Part shown: positions 20,829-29,360 of the stretch, in pieces
Position numbering within the stretch: the first letter of the stretch is position 1
How the letters are laid out: every line of letters starts with the position of its first letter
Assembly: GCA_029215795.1 (NCBI GenBank)
Contig: JARDYH010000005.1
Span: 41,112,001 to 41,176,000, forward strand
From: Anniella stebbinsi
Taxonomy: Eukaryota > Chordata > Lepidosauria > Squamata > Anniellidae
Reading direction: 5' to 3'
DNA: 64,000 nt
Made by a program: the position numbers and the translations under genes
The notes under the pieces: model-generated
Told to the model about the DNA's origin: nothing
What the model saw: only the letters and a program-made list of their open reading frames with translations
Databases searched by the model: none

Positions 20829-22982
20829 ATGGCGTCTCTGTTTAAAAACTGCTCGGGCTGCAGGGCAAAACTGACGCTTTCAGACGGACATGCAAAATGC
20901 CTCCTCTGCCTAGGAGAAGCCCATATCGTGGATACTTGCCCACACTGTCTGAATTTTTCAAGACAAACACGGAAGAATAGGGCAAATAAGCTCCGAGCAA
21001 TGTTATGGAAGCAGGCTTTGGAAACGGTCGACATTCCGACACCGGTACCGGGCTCGGTATCGAAGGTAGTGTCGACACCGTCTCGCTCGACCTCGGCGGA
21101 GGCGAGTTCCCGCCCTAAGAAGTCGAAGCCCTCCCTTCCCACCGACGTGGGCAAGGTGAAGCGGCCTAAGAAAGACCCGAAGTCGGGGGAAAGCGTCAAA
21201 CATTCCAAGAGAGACAAGAAGAGAATGTCTCCGACGCCGCAGCCCAGCCACTCGACATCGGCGGACCGGACGTCGAGAAGAGCGAAGCACGCACCGAAAG
21301 CCTCTTCGGTACCGGCTAGCTCACCGGTACCGATGAGCGGACAGCTGTTATCGCCATCGGCATCGGTATCGATACCGATTGCATGGCCGTCGACACCGAC
21401 AGCACCGATACCGGCTCCTCGGAGTCATCATCCATCGGTATCGAAAATGCACAAGCCATCGACATCGAAGACTGCAGCTCACCCACAGCGCACCCAAGGG
21501 GCACTGACATCAGGATCACTGATGGGTTCGGAGTCGGGGGATTTTGCATTCGACCCCCTTTCCACTGAGACGCCTCTAGGCTCTCCATTTCCGTTTGCGC
21601 CTGAGGCAGATCGCCCATACGCACCAGGGCAGGAAGTTGAATGGGACCGTGAGTCCTCTAGATCCGTAAAGTCGTGGTCTTCCCAGGCAGCCCACCACAG
21701 GAAACCATTGTATGACCAGTACACGGGGAGGAGACTGGATGAAGAGGGACCCGTTTTTGTGCCACCACTGCCACCCAGATGCCCCCCATCTGCAACTGTT
21801 TCAGCACCACAACATGTGGAACATGCCTCTGAACCCACCCTGCCACCCCTGGGTGCCATGCAAATTACAGCACCACAGTCGCCGTCGGATGATGACTACG
21901 CTTCAGACTCCTCAGACATGTCGGAAAAAGCGCAGCCCATCTCGCCTTCGCCGCCAGACGAAGTCGGTACTGATAAAAGGGCATCGCCTTCGGTGGAAGT
22001 AGTCACGTTCCTCGATCAAATGCAACGCCTGGCGCAATCGTTGGGGATCGAAGTACCGGATGTAGACAATCCGGAAACCGATGTCGCGTATGACGTGATG
22101 TACGGGGAATCGTCTGCACCTTTAGCAATGCCTTTACTACCTACACTTTTACGCACATTAAAAGAATCGTGGCATTCACCGGCCACTACAGGGCCAGTGT
22201 CTAAGCGTGTTGACGCATTGTACAAACTCCGAGAAAAGGATGCGGGATTCCTTCTACAACATCCCAAACCAAACTCTGTTATAGTAGAGTCAGCACAGGG
22301 ACGCTCCTCAAGATCTCAAACGACACCGGCTGACAAGGAGGGCAGGAAACTGGATGCATTCGGAAGACGTGTATACTCATCTGCTGCGTTAGCAGTGAAA
22401 ATCGCCAATTACCAAGCTCTCATGGCCAGATATCATTTGTTCATATGGGACAAAGTTGCAACGTTGCATAGCCATCTCCCTGATGATATCAGGCCAGCAG
22501 CACAAGTCTTCCAACAGGAAGCCGTCGCGCTCGCAAGGCAGGAGCTGAGTTCTGCCAGGCACATGACAGACTGCCTGGCGAAATCTATGGTGGCATCAGT
22601 TGCACTACGCAGGCATGCGTGGCTGCGTTCCTCCAGCCTGACACAAGAGTCTAAATCTCGCATAGAAGATCTGCCGTTTGACGGTGAAGGACTTTTTAAT
22701 ACCACCACGGACACGCAGATGGATGCTATACAGAAAGCACGTGTGACTGCTAAGAAAATGGGATTTTACCAGCAAGCCCCTACCGCAGCATACCGTCCGC
22801 GCCGCTGGCCGCGACAGCAGTTTTATCCACAGCGCCATGCACCTTTTCGACACCACCAACAACAACAACAACCACGATATCAGCCGTCGTACCAACCATT
22901 CCGTCAACAAAGACAATTCTCTCAAAATAGGAACCGTCAACATCGTCCCAGACAAGATCCTAATCCCAAGCAGCGCCTTTGA
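20829..22982 (+). CDS. gag: DIRS copy 1 Gag-like protein
   Basis: 717 residues from ATG 20829. This start is preferred over the upstream in-frame ATG at 20718 because copy 2 begins its homologous protein at the same place (MAS-LFKNC against MAQTALFKTC). Residues 1-50 contain paired cysteines and histidines (CSGC, CLLCLGEAH, CPHC), a likely zinc-binding head. The middle (about 100-400) is Ser/Pro/Lys-rich and low in complexity. About 400-650 is conserved with copy 2 (MYGESSAPLA, VSKRVDALYK, HPKPNSVIVE, RIEDLPFDGEGLF) and is the probable capsid-like part. The C-terminus is Gln/Arg-rich with a run of Q, probably nucleic-acid binding. It overlaps the RT frame by 146 bp, the RT frame being +1 relative to gag. 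Role: packaging of element RNA, inferred from family. Confidence 0.85.
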   Translation: MASLFKNCSGCRAKLTLSDGHAKCLLCLGEAHIVDTCPHCLNFSRQTRKNRANKLRAMLWKQALETVDIPTPVPGSVSKVVSTPSRSTSAEASSRPKKSKPSLPTDVGKVKRPKKDPKSGESVKHSKRDKKRMSPTPQPSHSTSADRTSRRAKHAPKASSVPASSPVPMSGQLLSPSASVSIPIAWPSTPTAPIPAPRSHHPSVSKMHKPSTSKTAAHPQRTQGALTSGSLMGSESGDFAFDPLSTETPLGSPFPFAPEADRPYAPGQEVEWDRESSRSVKSWSSQAAHHRKPLYDQYTGRRLDEEGPVFVPPLPPRCPPSATVSAPQHVEHASEPTLPPLGAMQITAPQSPSDDDYASDSSDMSEKAQPISPSPPDEVGTDKRASPSVEVVTFLDQMQRLAQSLGIEVPDVDNPETDVAYDVMYGESSAPLAMPLLPTLLRTLKESWHSPATTGPVSKRVDALYKLREKDAGFLLQHPKPNSVIVESAQGRSSRSQTTPADKEGRKLDAFGRRVYSSAALAVKIANYQALMARYHLFIWDKVATLHSHLPDDIRPAAQVFQQEAVALARQELSSARHMTDCLAKSMVASVALRRHAWLRSSSLTQESKSRIEDLPFDGEGLFNTTTDTQMDAIQKARVTAKKMGFYQQAPTAAYRPRRWPRQQFYPQRHAPFRHHQQQQQPRYQPSYQPFRQQRQFSQNRNRQHRPRQDPNPKQRL

Positions 22983-24888
22983 CTCGCTCCCAACTTCCCA
23001 TCAGTTGCCAATACAATTCCACCACAGACTACGCCCGTTCTACAATGCATGGACCCACATTACTTCGGACAGATGGGTGTTACAAATCATCCTTCAAGGG
23101 TACTGTATCGACTTCGCCAGCCCCCCACCAACGGGAGCACTACGGTTTACTTCTCCAACGGCCGTCCTGCGGCAGGAAGTAGCGACCCTTCTTCAGAAGG
23201 GAGCAATTTCTCGAGTACATTTTTCAGACGCGAACAGAGGATTCTACTCGCGCTATTTTACAGTCCCAAAGAAGGATGGAGGGTTGCGCCCTATTCTGGA
23301 CTTGAGGCTGCTAAACGAATTCCTGTCTACCATCAAGTTCAGGATGATTACCCTGGGCTCAGTCCTACCGCTACTCCGACGGAATGTGTGGTTCACTCTT
23401 GTAGATCTAAAAGATGCCTACTTCCATATTCCCATCTTCCCACCCCACCAGCGTTTTCTGCGGTTCATCATAGGAACGGAAATTTTTCAGTTCAACGTCC
23501 TCCCGTTCGGGTTGAAGTCTGCGCCCAGAGTTTTCACCAAATGCATGGCGGCAGTATGCGCTTATCTTCGTTCTCTGGGAGTAGAACTTTACCCATACCT
23601 GGACGATTGGCTGATCGTCTCCCCGTCCAAGTGGCAGGCCAAAAGGGACGTCACAACAGTGACGACGTTACTAAATTCGCTGGGTCTGGTAGTGAATTTG
23701 GAGAAATCCGTCCTTCAACCCTCGCAAACGATACAATTCGTAGGCGCTCTTCTCGACTCGAAGGACGGCAGGGCGTTCCTCCCTCTAGAGAGACGCATCA
23801 GAATTCACAGAATGGCCCAAAAGATTATGGACGCGCGGCCCCACAAAATCATTACCTTACAACAACTGCTCGGTCTAATGGCCTCCACAATTTATGTTGT
23901 GCGGTGGGCCCGTCTCAGAATGCGACCACTGCAAATGTTTCTCCTCTCAGTGTTCGACCCACTCCAACACAGCAACACGAAGAGGGTGATTATCCCAATT
24001 CGAGTGCATCAGTCACTTCGTTGGTGGGCTACCCCAGGGAATCTACAAAGGGGACTCCCCTTTTTGGACGCGCCCCCATCCAGGTCGATAACCTCGGATG
24101 CGTCGCTACTGGGGTGGGGAGCGCACTGCGACCACCTCTCAGCACAAGGGGAGTGGTCCCCAAGGGAAAGAAAACACCACATCAATTTCTTGGAGCTACT
24201 GGCGGTCAAAAACGCCTTGCTAATCTTCCAGACCCATGTATCATTCCACCACGTCCGGATTGTGTCAGACAATATGTCAGTGGTCTGGTACATAAACAAG
24301 CAGGGAGGAACCCGATCCAGAAGTCTGTTAAGGCTCACTCTACGCATCTTCGATTGGGCAATCTCCCACAGGATCAGACTATCTGCAGTCCATATAGCAG
24401 GCACAGACAACACGCGAGCGGACGAACTCAGTCGACAGTTTCCGACTTCTCACGAGTGGGCTCTCTCAATGCAGGCCATCTCGACTCTGTTCAGCCGATG
24501 GGGCGTCCCAACCTTGGACGTATTCGCCTCTGCGGAAAATGCTGTGTGCAAAAATTTTTACTCCAGGGCAGGGAAGGGAAAGGGTTCCCTAGGAGATGCT
24601 CTCAACATGCCTTGGGGACCAGGGCTTGTTTATGCCTTCCCGCCCTTTCCGCTAATCTCCAAGGTGGTAGCGACTCTCCAACGCAGGGAGACGGAGGCCA
24701 TCCTAGTCACCCCGTGGTGGCCAAGACAGGTTTGGTTCTCCCCACTCCTTCGCTTAACGAACGGGGAATACCTCCACCTACACAGAGCAGCAGACCTTCT
24801 GACAATGGACAGGGGCCACACGCGGCACCCAGCCCTCGAGAAGTTGAAGTTAACGGCGTGGCGCATCCGACACGATGGGCCCACCTAG
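22837..24888 (+). CDS. DIRS copy 1 reverse transcriptase - RNase H - MT-like polyprotein
   Basis: 683 residues, uninterrupted. The RT domain begins at about residue 120: FTVPKKDGGLRPI, then FTLVDLKDAYFHIPI carrying the first catalytic Asp, LPFGLKSAPRVFTKCM, and YLDDWLIV carrying the catalytic DD pair. The RNase H domain (about 385-520) shows TSDASLLGWGAH, a NFLELLAVKNAL segment, VSDNMSVVWYINKQGG and HIAGTDNTRADELSR, giving the expected D-E-D-D set. The C-terminal part (about 545-680) has DVFASAEN, YAFPPFPLI and VTPWWPRQVW, the region usually labelled methyltransferase-like in DIRS elements. ATG 22837 lies inside gag, so translation may need frameshifting or reinitiation. The residue start is not certain. 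Confidence 0.9.
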   Translation: MHLFDTTNNNNNHDISRRTNHSVNKDNSLKIGTVNIVPDKILIPSSAFDSLPTSHQLPIQFHHRLRPFYNAWTHITSDRWVLQIILQGYCIDFASPPPTGALRFTSPTAVLRQEVATLLQKGAISRVHFSDANRGFYSRYFTVPKKDGGLRPILDLRLLNEFLSTIKFRMITLGSVLPLLRRNVWFTLVDLKDAYFHIPIFPPHQRFLRFIIGTEIFQFNVLPFGLKSAPRVFTKCMAAVCAYLRSLGVELYPYLDDWLIVSPSKWQAKRDVTTVTTLLNSLGLVVNLEKSVLQPSQTIQFVGALLDSKDGRAFLPLERRIRIHRMAQKIMDARPHKIITLQQLLGLMASTIYVVRWARLRMRPLQMFLLSVFDPLQHSNTKRVIIPIRVHQSLRWWATPGNLQRGLPFLDAPPSRSITSDASLLGWGAHCDHLSAQGEWSPRERKHHINFLELLAVKNALLIFQTHVSFHHVRIVSDNMSVVWYINKQGGTRSRSLLRLTLRIFDWAISHRIRLSAVHIAGTDNTRADELSRQFPTSHEWALSMQAISTLFSRWGVPTLDVFASAENAVCKNFYSRAGKGKGSLGDALNMPWGPGLVYAFPPFPLISKVVATLQRRETEAILVTPWWPRQVWFSPLLRLTNGEYLHLHRAADLLTMDRGHTRHPALEKLKLTAWRIRHDGPT

Positions 24889-25904
24889 GTCTACCACTCC
24901 CTGTCCACCGCATCCTAACAGAAGCCACCAGACCGTCCACTCGGAGGTCCTATGCTGGAAAATGGAAGAAATTTCTACTATTTGCGAGAGAAAACGATAT
25001 ATCACCACTATCTTGTGACATTGGAAATATTCTATCGTTCTTAGTGACCCTCCACGAAGCAGGCTTGCAACACTCGTCTGTGAAGGTCTATTTAGCAGCT
25101 ATTTCATCACACCATGACCTTATTCAAGGCCACTCTGTTTTCTCTCACCCGGTCTCAAAGCGTTTTCTCAGAGGCCTACGGAACATTCGACCACCAGAGA
25201 GGTCTTTGGTCCCACAGTGGAGTTTGTCTGTCGCACTGGCTGCCTTATCTGACAAGCCGTTCGAACCTCTAGCGACGATAGATCTCCGGTTGTTGACATT
25301 AAAGGTAGCTTTCCTTGTGGCTATCACCTCTGCCAGGCGGGCATCAGAACTCTGTGCATTAATGTTGGACCCACCGTATACACAGTTTTTCAGAGATAAG
25401 GTTGTGCTCAGGCCGGGTCCAGACTTTAAACCGAAAGTACTTTCACATTTTCATGTAAGCCAGGACATTGTTCTCCCAACTTTTTTCCAGGACGCCACAG
25501 ACATCATCGGATCAAAACTACATTCCCTTGATGTTAGACGAGCATTAGCCTTTTACAAAGACAGGACTCGGGGTTTTCGTAAATCTCAGCGTTTGTTCGT
25601 TTGCTATGGCGGAAAGATGAAGGGCCAGGCAGTGTCTGCCCAACGTTTTGCGAAATGGGTTGTACGAGCCGTCTCACTAAGTTATGAGCTCGCTAAGAAA
25701 GAAATTCCTACGGGACTGAGATCACACTCCACAAGGGCTATGGCAACGTCTACAGCTCTTGGAAAGGGTGTTTCCATTCCAGACCTATGTAGGGCCGCCA
25801 CGTGGTCTTCACCATCTACCTTCGTGACCCATTACAAACTCGACGTTCGAGCACGAAATGACGCTAGCTTCGGACGGGCGGTGTTGTCATCCATTCTACA
25901 ATGA
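24498..25904 (+). CDS. DIRS copy 1 tyrosine recombinase
   Basis: 468 residues from ATG 24498, the last in-frame ATG before the domain. The frame is in fact open back to 22983, directly after the gag stop and in the gag frame. The core-binding N-domain runs from a RPSTRRSYAGKWKKF segment to VKVYLAAISSHHD. The catalytic domain has the first Arg in TSARRASELCAL, the HxxR box as LRSHSTRAMATS, and the nucleophile Tyr in THYKLDVRAR; the layout matches DIRS and phage-integrase family recombinases. It ends FGRAVLSSILQ, about 50 bp before the internal complementary region. It joins or integrates circular element DNA (family knowledge). The N-terminal boundary is the main uncertainty. Confidence 0.85.
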   Translation: MGRPNLGRIRLCGKCCVQKFLLQGREGKGFPRRCSQHALGTRACLCLPALSANLQGGSDSPTQGDGGHPSHPVVAKTGLVLPTPSLNERGIPPPTQSSRPSDNGQGPHAAPSPREVEVNGVAHPTRWAHLGLPLPVHRILTEATRPSTRRSYAGKWKKFLLFARENDISPLSCDIGNILSFLVTLHEAGLQHSSVKVYLAAISSHHDLIQGHSVFSHPVSKRFLRGLRNIRPPERSLVPQWSLSVALAALSDKPFEPLATIDLRLLTLKVAFLVAITSARRASELCALMLDPPYTQFFRDKVVLRPGPDFKPKVLSHFHVSQDIVLPTFFQDATDIIGSKLHSLDVRRALAFYKDRTRGFRKSQRLFVCYGGKMKGQAVSAQRFAKWVVRAVSLSYELAKKEIPTGLRSHSTRAMATSTALGKGVSIPDLCRAATWSSPSTFVTHYKLDVRARNDASFGRAVLSSILQ

Positions 25905-25955
25905 TGCTTGCCCATCGAGTCTACCCTCCTCCGGTAAGTGGTTGCTGGTTACTCG

Positions 25956-26050
25956 CCCATAGTGTGTGATGCACAGAGACCACGAAGAAGAAATGCAAGT
26001 TGCTCACCTGTAACTGTAGTTCTTCGAGTGGTCATCTGTGCAGTCACACA
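25956..26050 (+). repeat. DIRS copy 1 internal complementary region
   Basis: The left half (to about 25992) is complementary to the outer left terminus 20328-20366. The right half is complementary to the outer right terminus, from GTGTGACTGCACAG (about 26316) to 26376. The two meet at GAAGAAGAA|ATGCAAG (25990-25994), a mirror of the predicted circle junction. This is the template that DIRS elements are thought to use to complete their ends. Confidence 0.9.
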
Positions 26051-26193
26051 ACCCTCCCACCGTCCCCTCTAGACTTCGCTGTTAGGAGTTTATGAGTGAT
26101 ATAGGCATGCCACTCTTCTGCTTATTTTTTCTTAATTGTAAATGGTGATTCTCTTAGACTACCTCGGTGTGTGACTGTTTAGGCGGTCTCATG

Positions 26194-26376
26194 GAACTGA
26201 GGTAGGCGGGAACCCAGGCATGCGCGATAAGGCGGTGGGGGGAGGGGTTCCCGCCAATAGTTTCTAAGCTTTAGAAGTTTCCGAAGTGAGGCTCGGCATC
26301 GGCACGAGCCCATAGTGTGTGACTGCACAGATGACCACTCGAAGAACTACAGTTACAGGTGAGCAACTTGCATTTC
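26194..26376 (+). repeat. DIRS copy 1, right inverted terminal repeat
   Basis: 26194-26321 is the exact inverse of 20352-20479. The outer part (26322-26376) ends CAACTTGCATTTC and has no partner in the left repeat, but it is mirrored in the internal complementary region. It carries a consensus splice donor, CAG|GTGAGC, at 26358/26359. Confidence 0.9.
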
Positions 26377-26950
26377 TTGATATTCTGAGAATGGTGTTTT
26401 CATTCTTGCTTCCTGGAAGAAAATATTGGTGTTATCAAGGATTCACAAATACAACACTTGCCAAATAACTCTTAATTTTTTCCTTATATGCCTATGTAAA
26501 TAAAATCATTAATACAGATTATTTCCTAGGACTGTTCGTTAATGATTCTAGCACAGCCAAGTTAAGACCTGTTTTGGCCGTGCTGGAGTCATTAAGTAAC
26601 AGCCCTGGAAAATGAACTGTAATGATGGCCTTATTTTGAAGATTAGTCTCCTACCTGCAGGGGCTCCTACAATTTAGGAACTGCTCCAGTTGTTTTCCAG
26701 CCTGTCTCTCTATGAAATACATAAAAGCGTGTTGTTGGTTACGTTGCTCATTAAATACACAGAACCTTTAAGTCTGCACCACAAAATCAAAATCTGGCTA
26801 CCTACATCAGAGTCTGAATAGCCCACCATAAGTCCTGGAACTCCATGAAGAGTTTTGAAGTAGGCCAGATTGATTTTGCACAACCCCACCAGTCTTTCTA
26901 ACAAGTTGTCAGCTGTTGAAATTGGGGAAGGGGTGAGAGGAGAGACATGC
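26377..26950. other. intronic or flanking stretch without a gene
   Basis: No exon or repeat family recognised. Confidence 0.5.
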
Positions 26951-26954
26951 TTGA

Positions 26955-27287
26955 AATCATGGATAAAGCAACCTTTTGGGGAAGTGGGAGCTCTTGGAAA
27001 TTTCAGAAACACCTGGGCACCACCACAGAATGACTACTATGGGAAGTGTGGTAAAGCACAAGTAACCTGCCCAAAAGACTGAGTACAAGGCAGAGGTGGG
27101 GTCTGAGCCACGATGTACTAACCAACTCCTTTTTGACACCAAAAGAGGCCTGTTTCGCAAAAAAAAAAAAAAAAGTGTTTTTCTTTTTTTTTTCTCTTTA
27201 AGTGGGAGCAACAGAGCATCTTGGCGGGCACCAAGAAAGGTGCCTTTTGGTGCATTGTTGCCCACAGGCATCATGTTGCTACCCCTG
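26955..27287. mobile_element. non-autonomous hAT-type element, copy 2, left end lost
   Basis: It aligns with 7060-7417: GCAACCTTTTGGGG, CTGGGCACCACCACAGAATG, AGTAACCTGCCC, GACACCAAAAGAGGCCTGTT and a poly-A tract at about 27160. The right terminus CTACCCCTG matches the CAGGG-type end. The first bases of the left end are missing, so no target duplication can be read. Confidence 0.6.
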
Positions 27288-28090
27288 TCTTAAATTTACC
27301 TCTGTTATGGCCAGTCTCTCCCCACGCCTCCAACTCCAAACTTTGAATTGTTAGGCTAGACTGCAAAGTTTGCTTTGGCCTAGCTTTTCAAAACATTTTA
27401 TTCCCCAGTTCTCTTTTAAAACAATAACTAAATGAAAACCAACAAAACATCATCATGTGACTTGGGCTTGTTAGTTACCCTAATTTGTAAAGATGTGAAG
27501 TCTTGGATTCAAACACTCTGGTATGTGGTTGAACCGAATGGTGGAGTCTAGCGCAGGCCTGGTGGTTGAGCTGGGGGTGCAGAGTCCAGCTATTTTGGGC
27601 AGGCTGGGAAGCAGGCCCAGTGCAAAACCTGACTGTTCAACAAAGGCAGCCTTCCCTAACTTGGTGCTCTCCAGATGTCTTGGACTTCAACTCTCATCAG
27701 TCCATAGCCAGCATAACCAAATGGTCTGGCATGATGAAAGTTGTGGTTCAAAATATCTGGGGGGCACCATGGTGCCTACCTCTGACCAAAGGCATACAGT
27801 TCAAAAAAGGAAAGGGGAAAAATCTGAGGGAGAAAACCCTCAGCCTTGCTTTTGCAGCAGTTGGCCCACAACCAAATATTTAAAAAATTCCCTCTGCTAA
27901 TAGTTCCCATCCTTCTATCTTCTGGATTTCCTACTATAGTTAGTCTTTGAGCGCGCCACTTTTTAACTAATGTTCATGCAGCAATCGGCACATATATTGT
28001 TGCTTGGTACCTTGGATGGATGAACTGGGAAGCTGACTCAAGCAGTGGCAAAAAATGGAGGTCCCATGTCTGCAAGGAAAAGTGATGCAT
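27288..28090. other. intronic or flanking stretch, one palindromic repeat
   Basis: No exon seen. Positions 27657-27780 hold a copy of the GGACTACAA-type palindrome (CTCCAGATGTCTTGGACTTC and the inverted AAAATATCTGGGGGGCACC). Confidence 0.55.
27657..27780. repeat. short palindromic repeat, GGACTACAA type, copy 2
   Basis: Left arm CTCTCCAGATGTCTTGGACT, right arm GTTGTGGTTCAAAATATCTG. It has the same overall length (about 120 bp) as the copies at 42425 and 58110. Confidence 0.65.
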
Positions 28091-28094
28091 GAAG

Positions 28095-28292
28095 CATCCC
28101 TTATGCCGAGTTCTAGTCCTCACTTGGCCATGGAAGCTCATTGGGTGACTTTGGGCCAGTCACAGATTCTTAGCCGAACCTACCTCAAGGAGTTGTTGTG
28201 AGGATAAAATGGAGAGGAGCAGGATTATTTACGTTGCGTTGGGTTCCTTATGGAGGAAAAAAGGCGGGAGATAAATGTGATGATGATGATGT
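28095..28292 (+). repeat. Sauria/Squam-type SINE, 5'-truncated
   Basis: It starts within the B-box region (GAGTTCTAGTCCTCACTTGG). It continues CCATGGAAGCTCATTGGGTG, GGGCCAGTCACAGATTCTTA, GTTGTGAGGATAAAATGGAG and GGCGGGAGATAAATGTGATG with a (GAT)n tail. It is collinear with 6111-6353 but lacks the A-box head. Confidence 0.8.
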
Positions 28293-28883
28293 ATCTTACA
28301 CACTTCTGAATGGTTAGAACCTTTCCAACATGCCTCTTTTAGTGGTCACTAAGACAAATGGATGCTTGGCTGAGGTAAGATCAGGTTGACCAGGCCTCAG
28401 GAATGGCTCTCTCTCCTCTGCAGCAGTAAGGCTGTGTGTGTCCAGTTGCCTTGTCAGTCACAGCTGGGCTGTCATACCTTTGCAGTCTCTTGCCGAATTC
28501 ATTAAGCAGGTCAAGCTGGAGTGTGTGTGTGTGTGCAGGGGTGGGGAGAGAAGGCTTCTTGTTGCTGTAGTGAAATAGGCATTGAGCCAATACCCTACAG
28601 TTGCTAAGTGGAGGTCCTTGAGTTTTCTCAGAGGCATGTATACCGGTGTCAAGACATGTTGCCAGAGAATGGGGATTTCTTTGAATTTGGCGGTTTATCA
28701 GTGTTGAAAATCAGAACACGACCAAATGCTCACTAGGGGATATCCTATGTCATATAAGCACCTTGGATACTTCTTAAGGGAAAAAAACCCTGCCCCCGCT
28801 CCTCAGCATTTCATGGTGTTGCCTGTTTTCCTTTTAAAGCAACAGTTTGCTCATCACTTGGTAACCTCAAAAGGACAATAGGA

Positions 28884-29037
28884 AGCTGTCTTACAGTGAG
28901 TCAGATCATGGGTCCATCTAACCTAGTTTTGTGAGCACTGACTAGCAGAGAGGCCCTACTTGGAAATACAAGGAGTTAAACCTGGGAACTTCTGCATGCA
29001 GAGCATAGCCTCTTATCACTGTGCTGCGTCCCCTCTA
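28884..29037 (-). repeat. tRNA-headed SINE-like repeat, antisense
   Basis: On the minus strand it starts GGGACGCAGCACAGTGATAA, has TCTGCATGCAGAAG in the anticodon-arm position and a B-box-like GGTTTAACTCC, then non-tRNA sequence ending AAGACAGCTTCCTATT. The head resembles an alanine-type tRNA. It is a repeat, not a functional tRNA gene: its stems are degraded. Confidence 0.6.
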
Positions 29038-29242
29038 GGAACATCCCAAGCATGATGGCTGAGGTGGAAAGCACCACATAGGTTATGTATGGACCCACAC
29101 TCACAAAAGCCTTGGCACGGTATCTGGTACCAAATAGATCCCCGAACAATGCTGGCCTAACTTGCTATTGAAAATCTCCCTAGACAGAGAGATCCCACAG
29201 TCTGTTTAGGGTGGGCATTGATTTTTATACTTAGATCAATCT

Positions 29243-29360
29243 TCCCCTCCAGATGTGTTGGACTGCATATCCCATCATTCTCAGGCAGTATGGCCACTGC
29301 TGGCTGGGAATGATGGGAGTTGCCTTCCAGATGTGTTGGGACTGCATCAGATTGGGGAAG
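29243..29360. repeat. short palindromic repeat, GGACTACAA type, copy 3
   Basis: CCTCCAGATGTGTTGGACTG opens the copy, and GGGAATGATGGGAGTTGCC with a second CCAGATGTGTTGGGACTG closes it. The second arm is in direct rather than inverted order, so this copy has been rearranged. Confidence 0.6.

Larger units (their letters stand above)
20328..26376 (+). mobile_element. DIRS-type tyrosine-recombinase retrotransposon, copy 1, apparently complete
   Basis: About 6.05 kb. It has all DIRS hallmarks: inverted (not direct) terminal repeats, an internal complementary region just inside the 3' end, and gag, RT-RNase H-MT and tyrosine recombinase coding regions instead of a DDE integrase. The triplet TTC occurs at both outer ends (20328-20330 and 26374-26376), consistent with circle-based integration that makes no target duplication. 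All three coding frames are open, the catalytic motifs are present, and the inner 128 bp of the two terminal repeats are identical. These points suggest a young and possibly autonomous copy. DIRS elements are thought to replicate through a circular DNA joined by the recombinase; that is established for the group, not shown here. Confidence 0.92.

Noticed and set aside
20468..21217. 249-codon open frame on the minus strand at the start of DIRS copy 1
   Set aside because: It is antisense to the DIRS leader and gag, has no recognised motif, and includes a poly-F run from the leader poly-A. A shadow of gag codon use.
20328..26376. Interpretation as an LTR retrotransposon or endogenous retrovirus
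   Set aside because: The terminal repeats are inverted, there is no protease or DDE integrase, and the last gene is a tyrosine recombinase with an internal complementary region. That is DIRS, not LTR/ERV.
28960..29037. tRNA-like sequence on the minus strand
   Set aside because: It is the degraded head of a SINE-like repeat with related copies at 15683 and 59767. It lacks intact acceptor and T stems, so it is not a tRNA gene.
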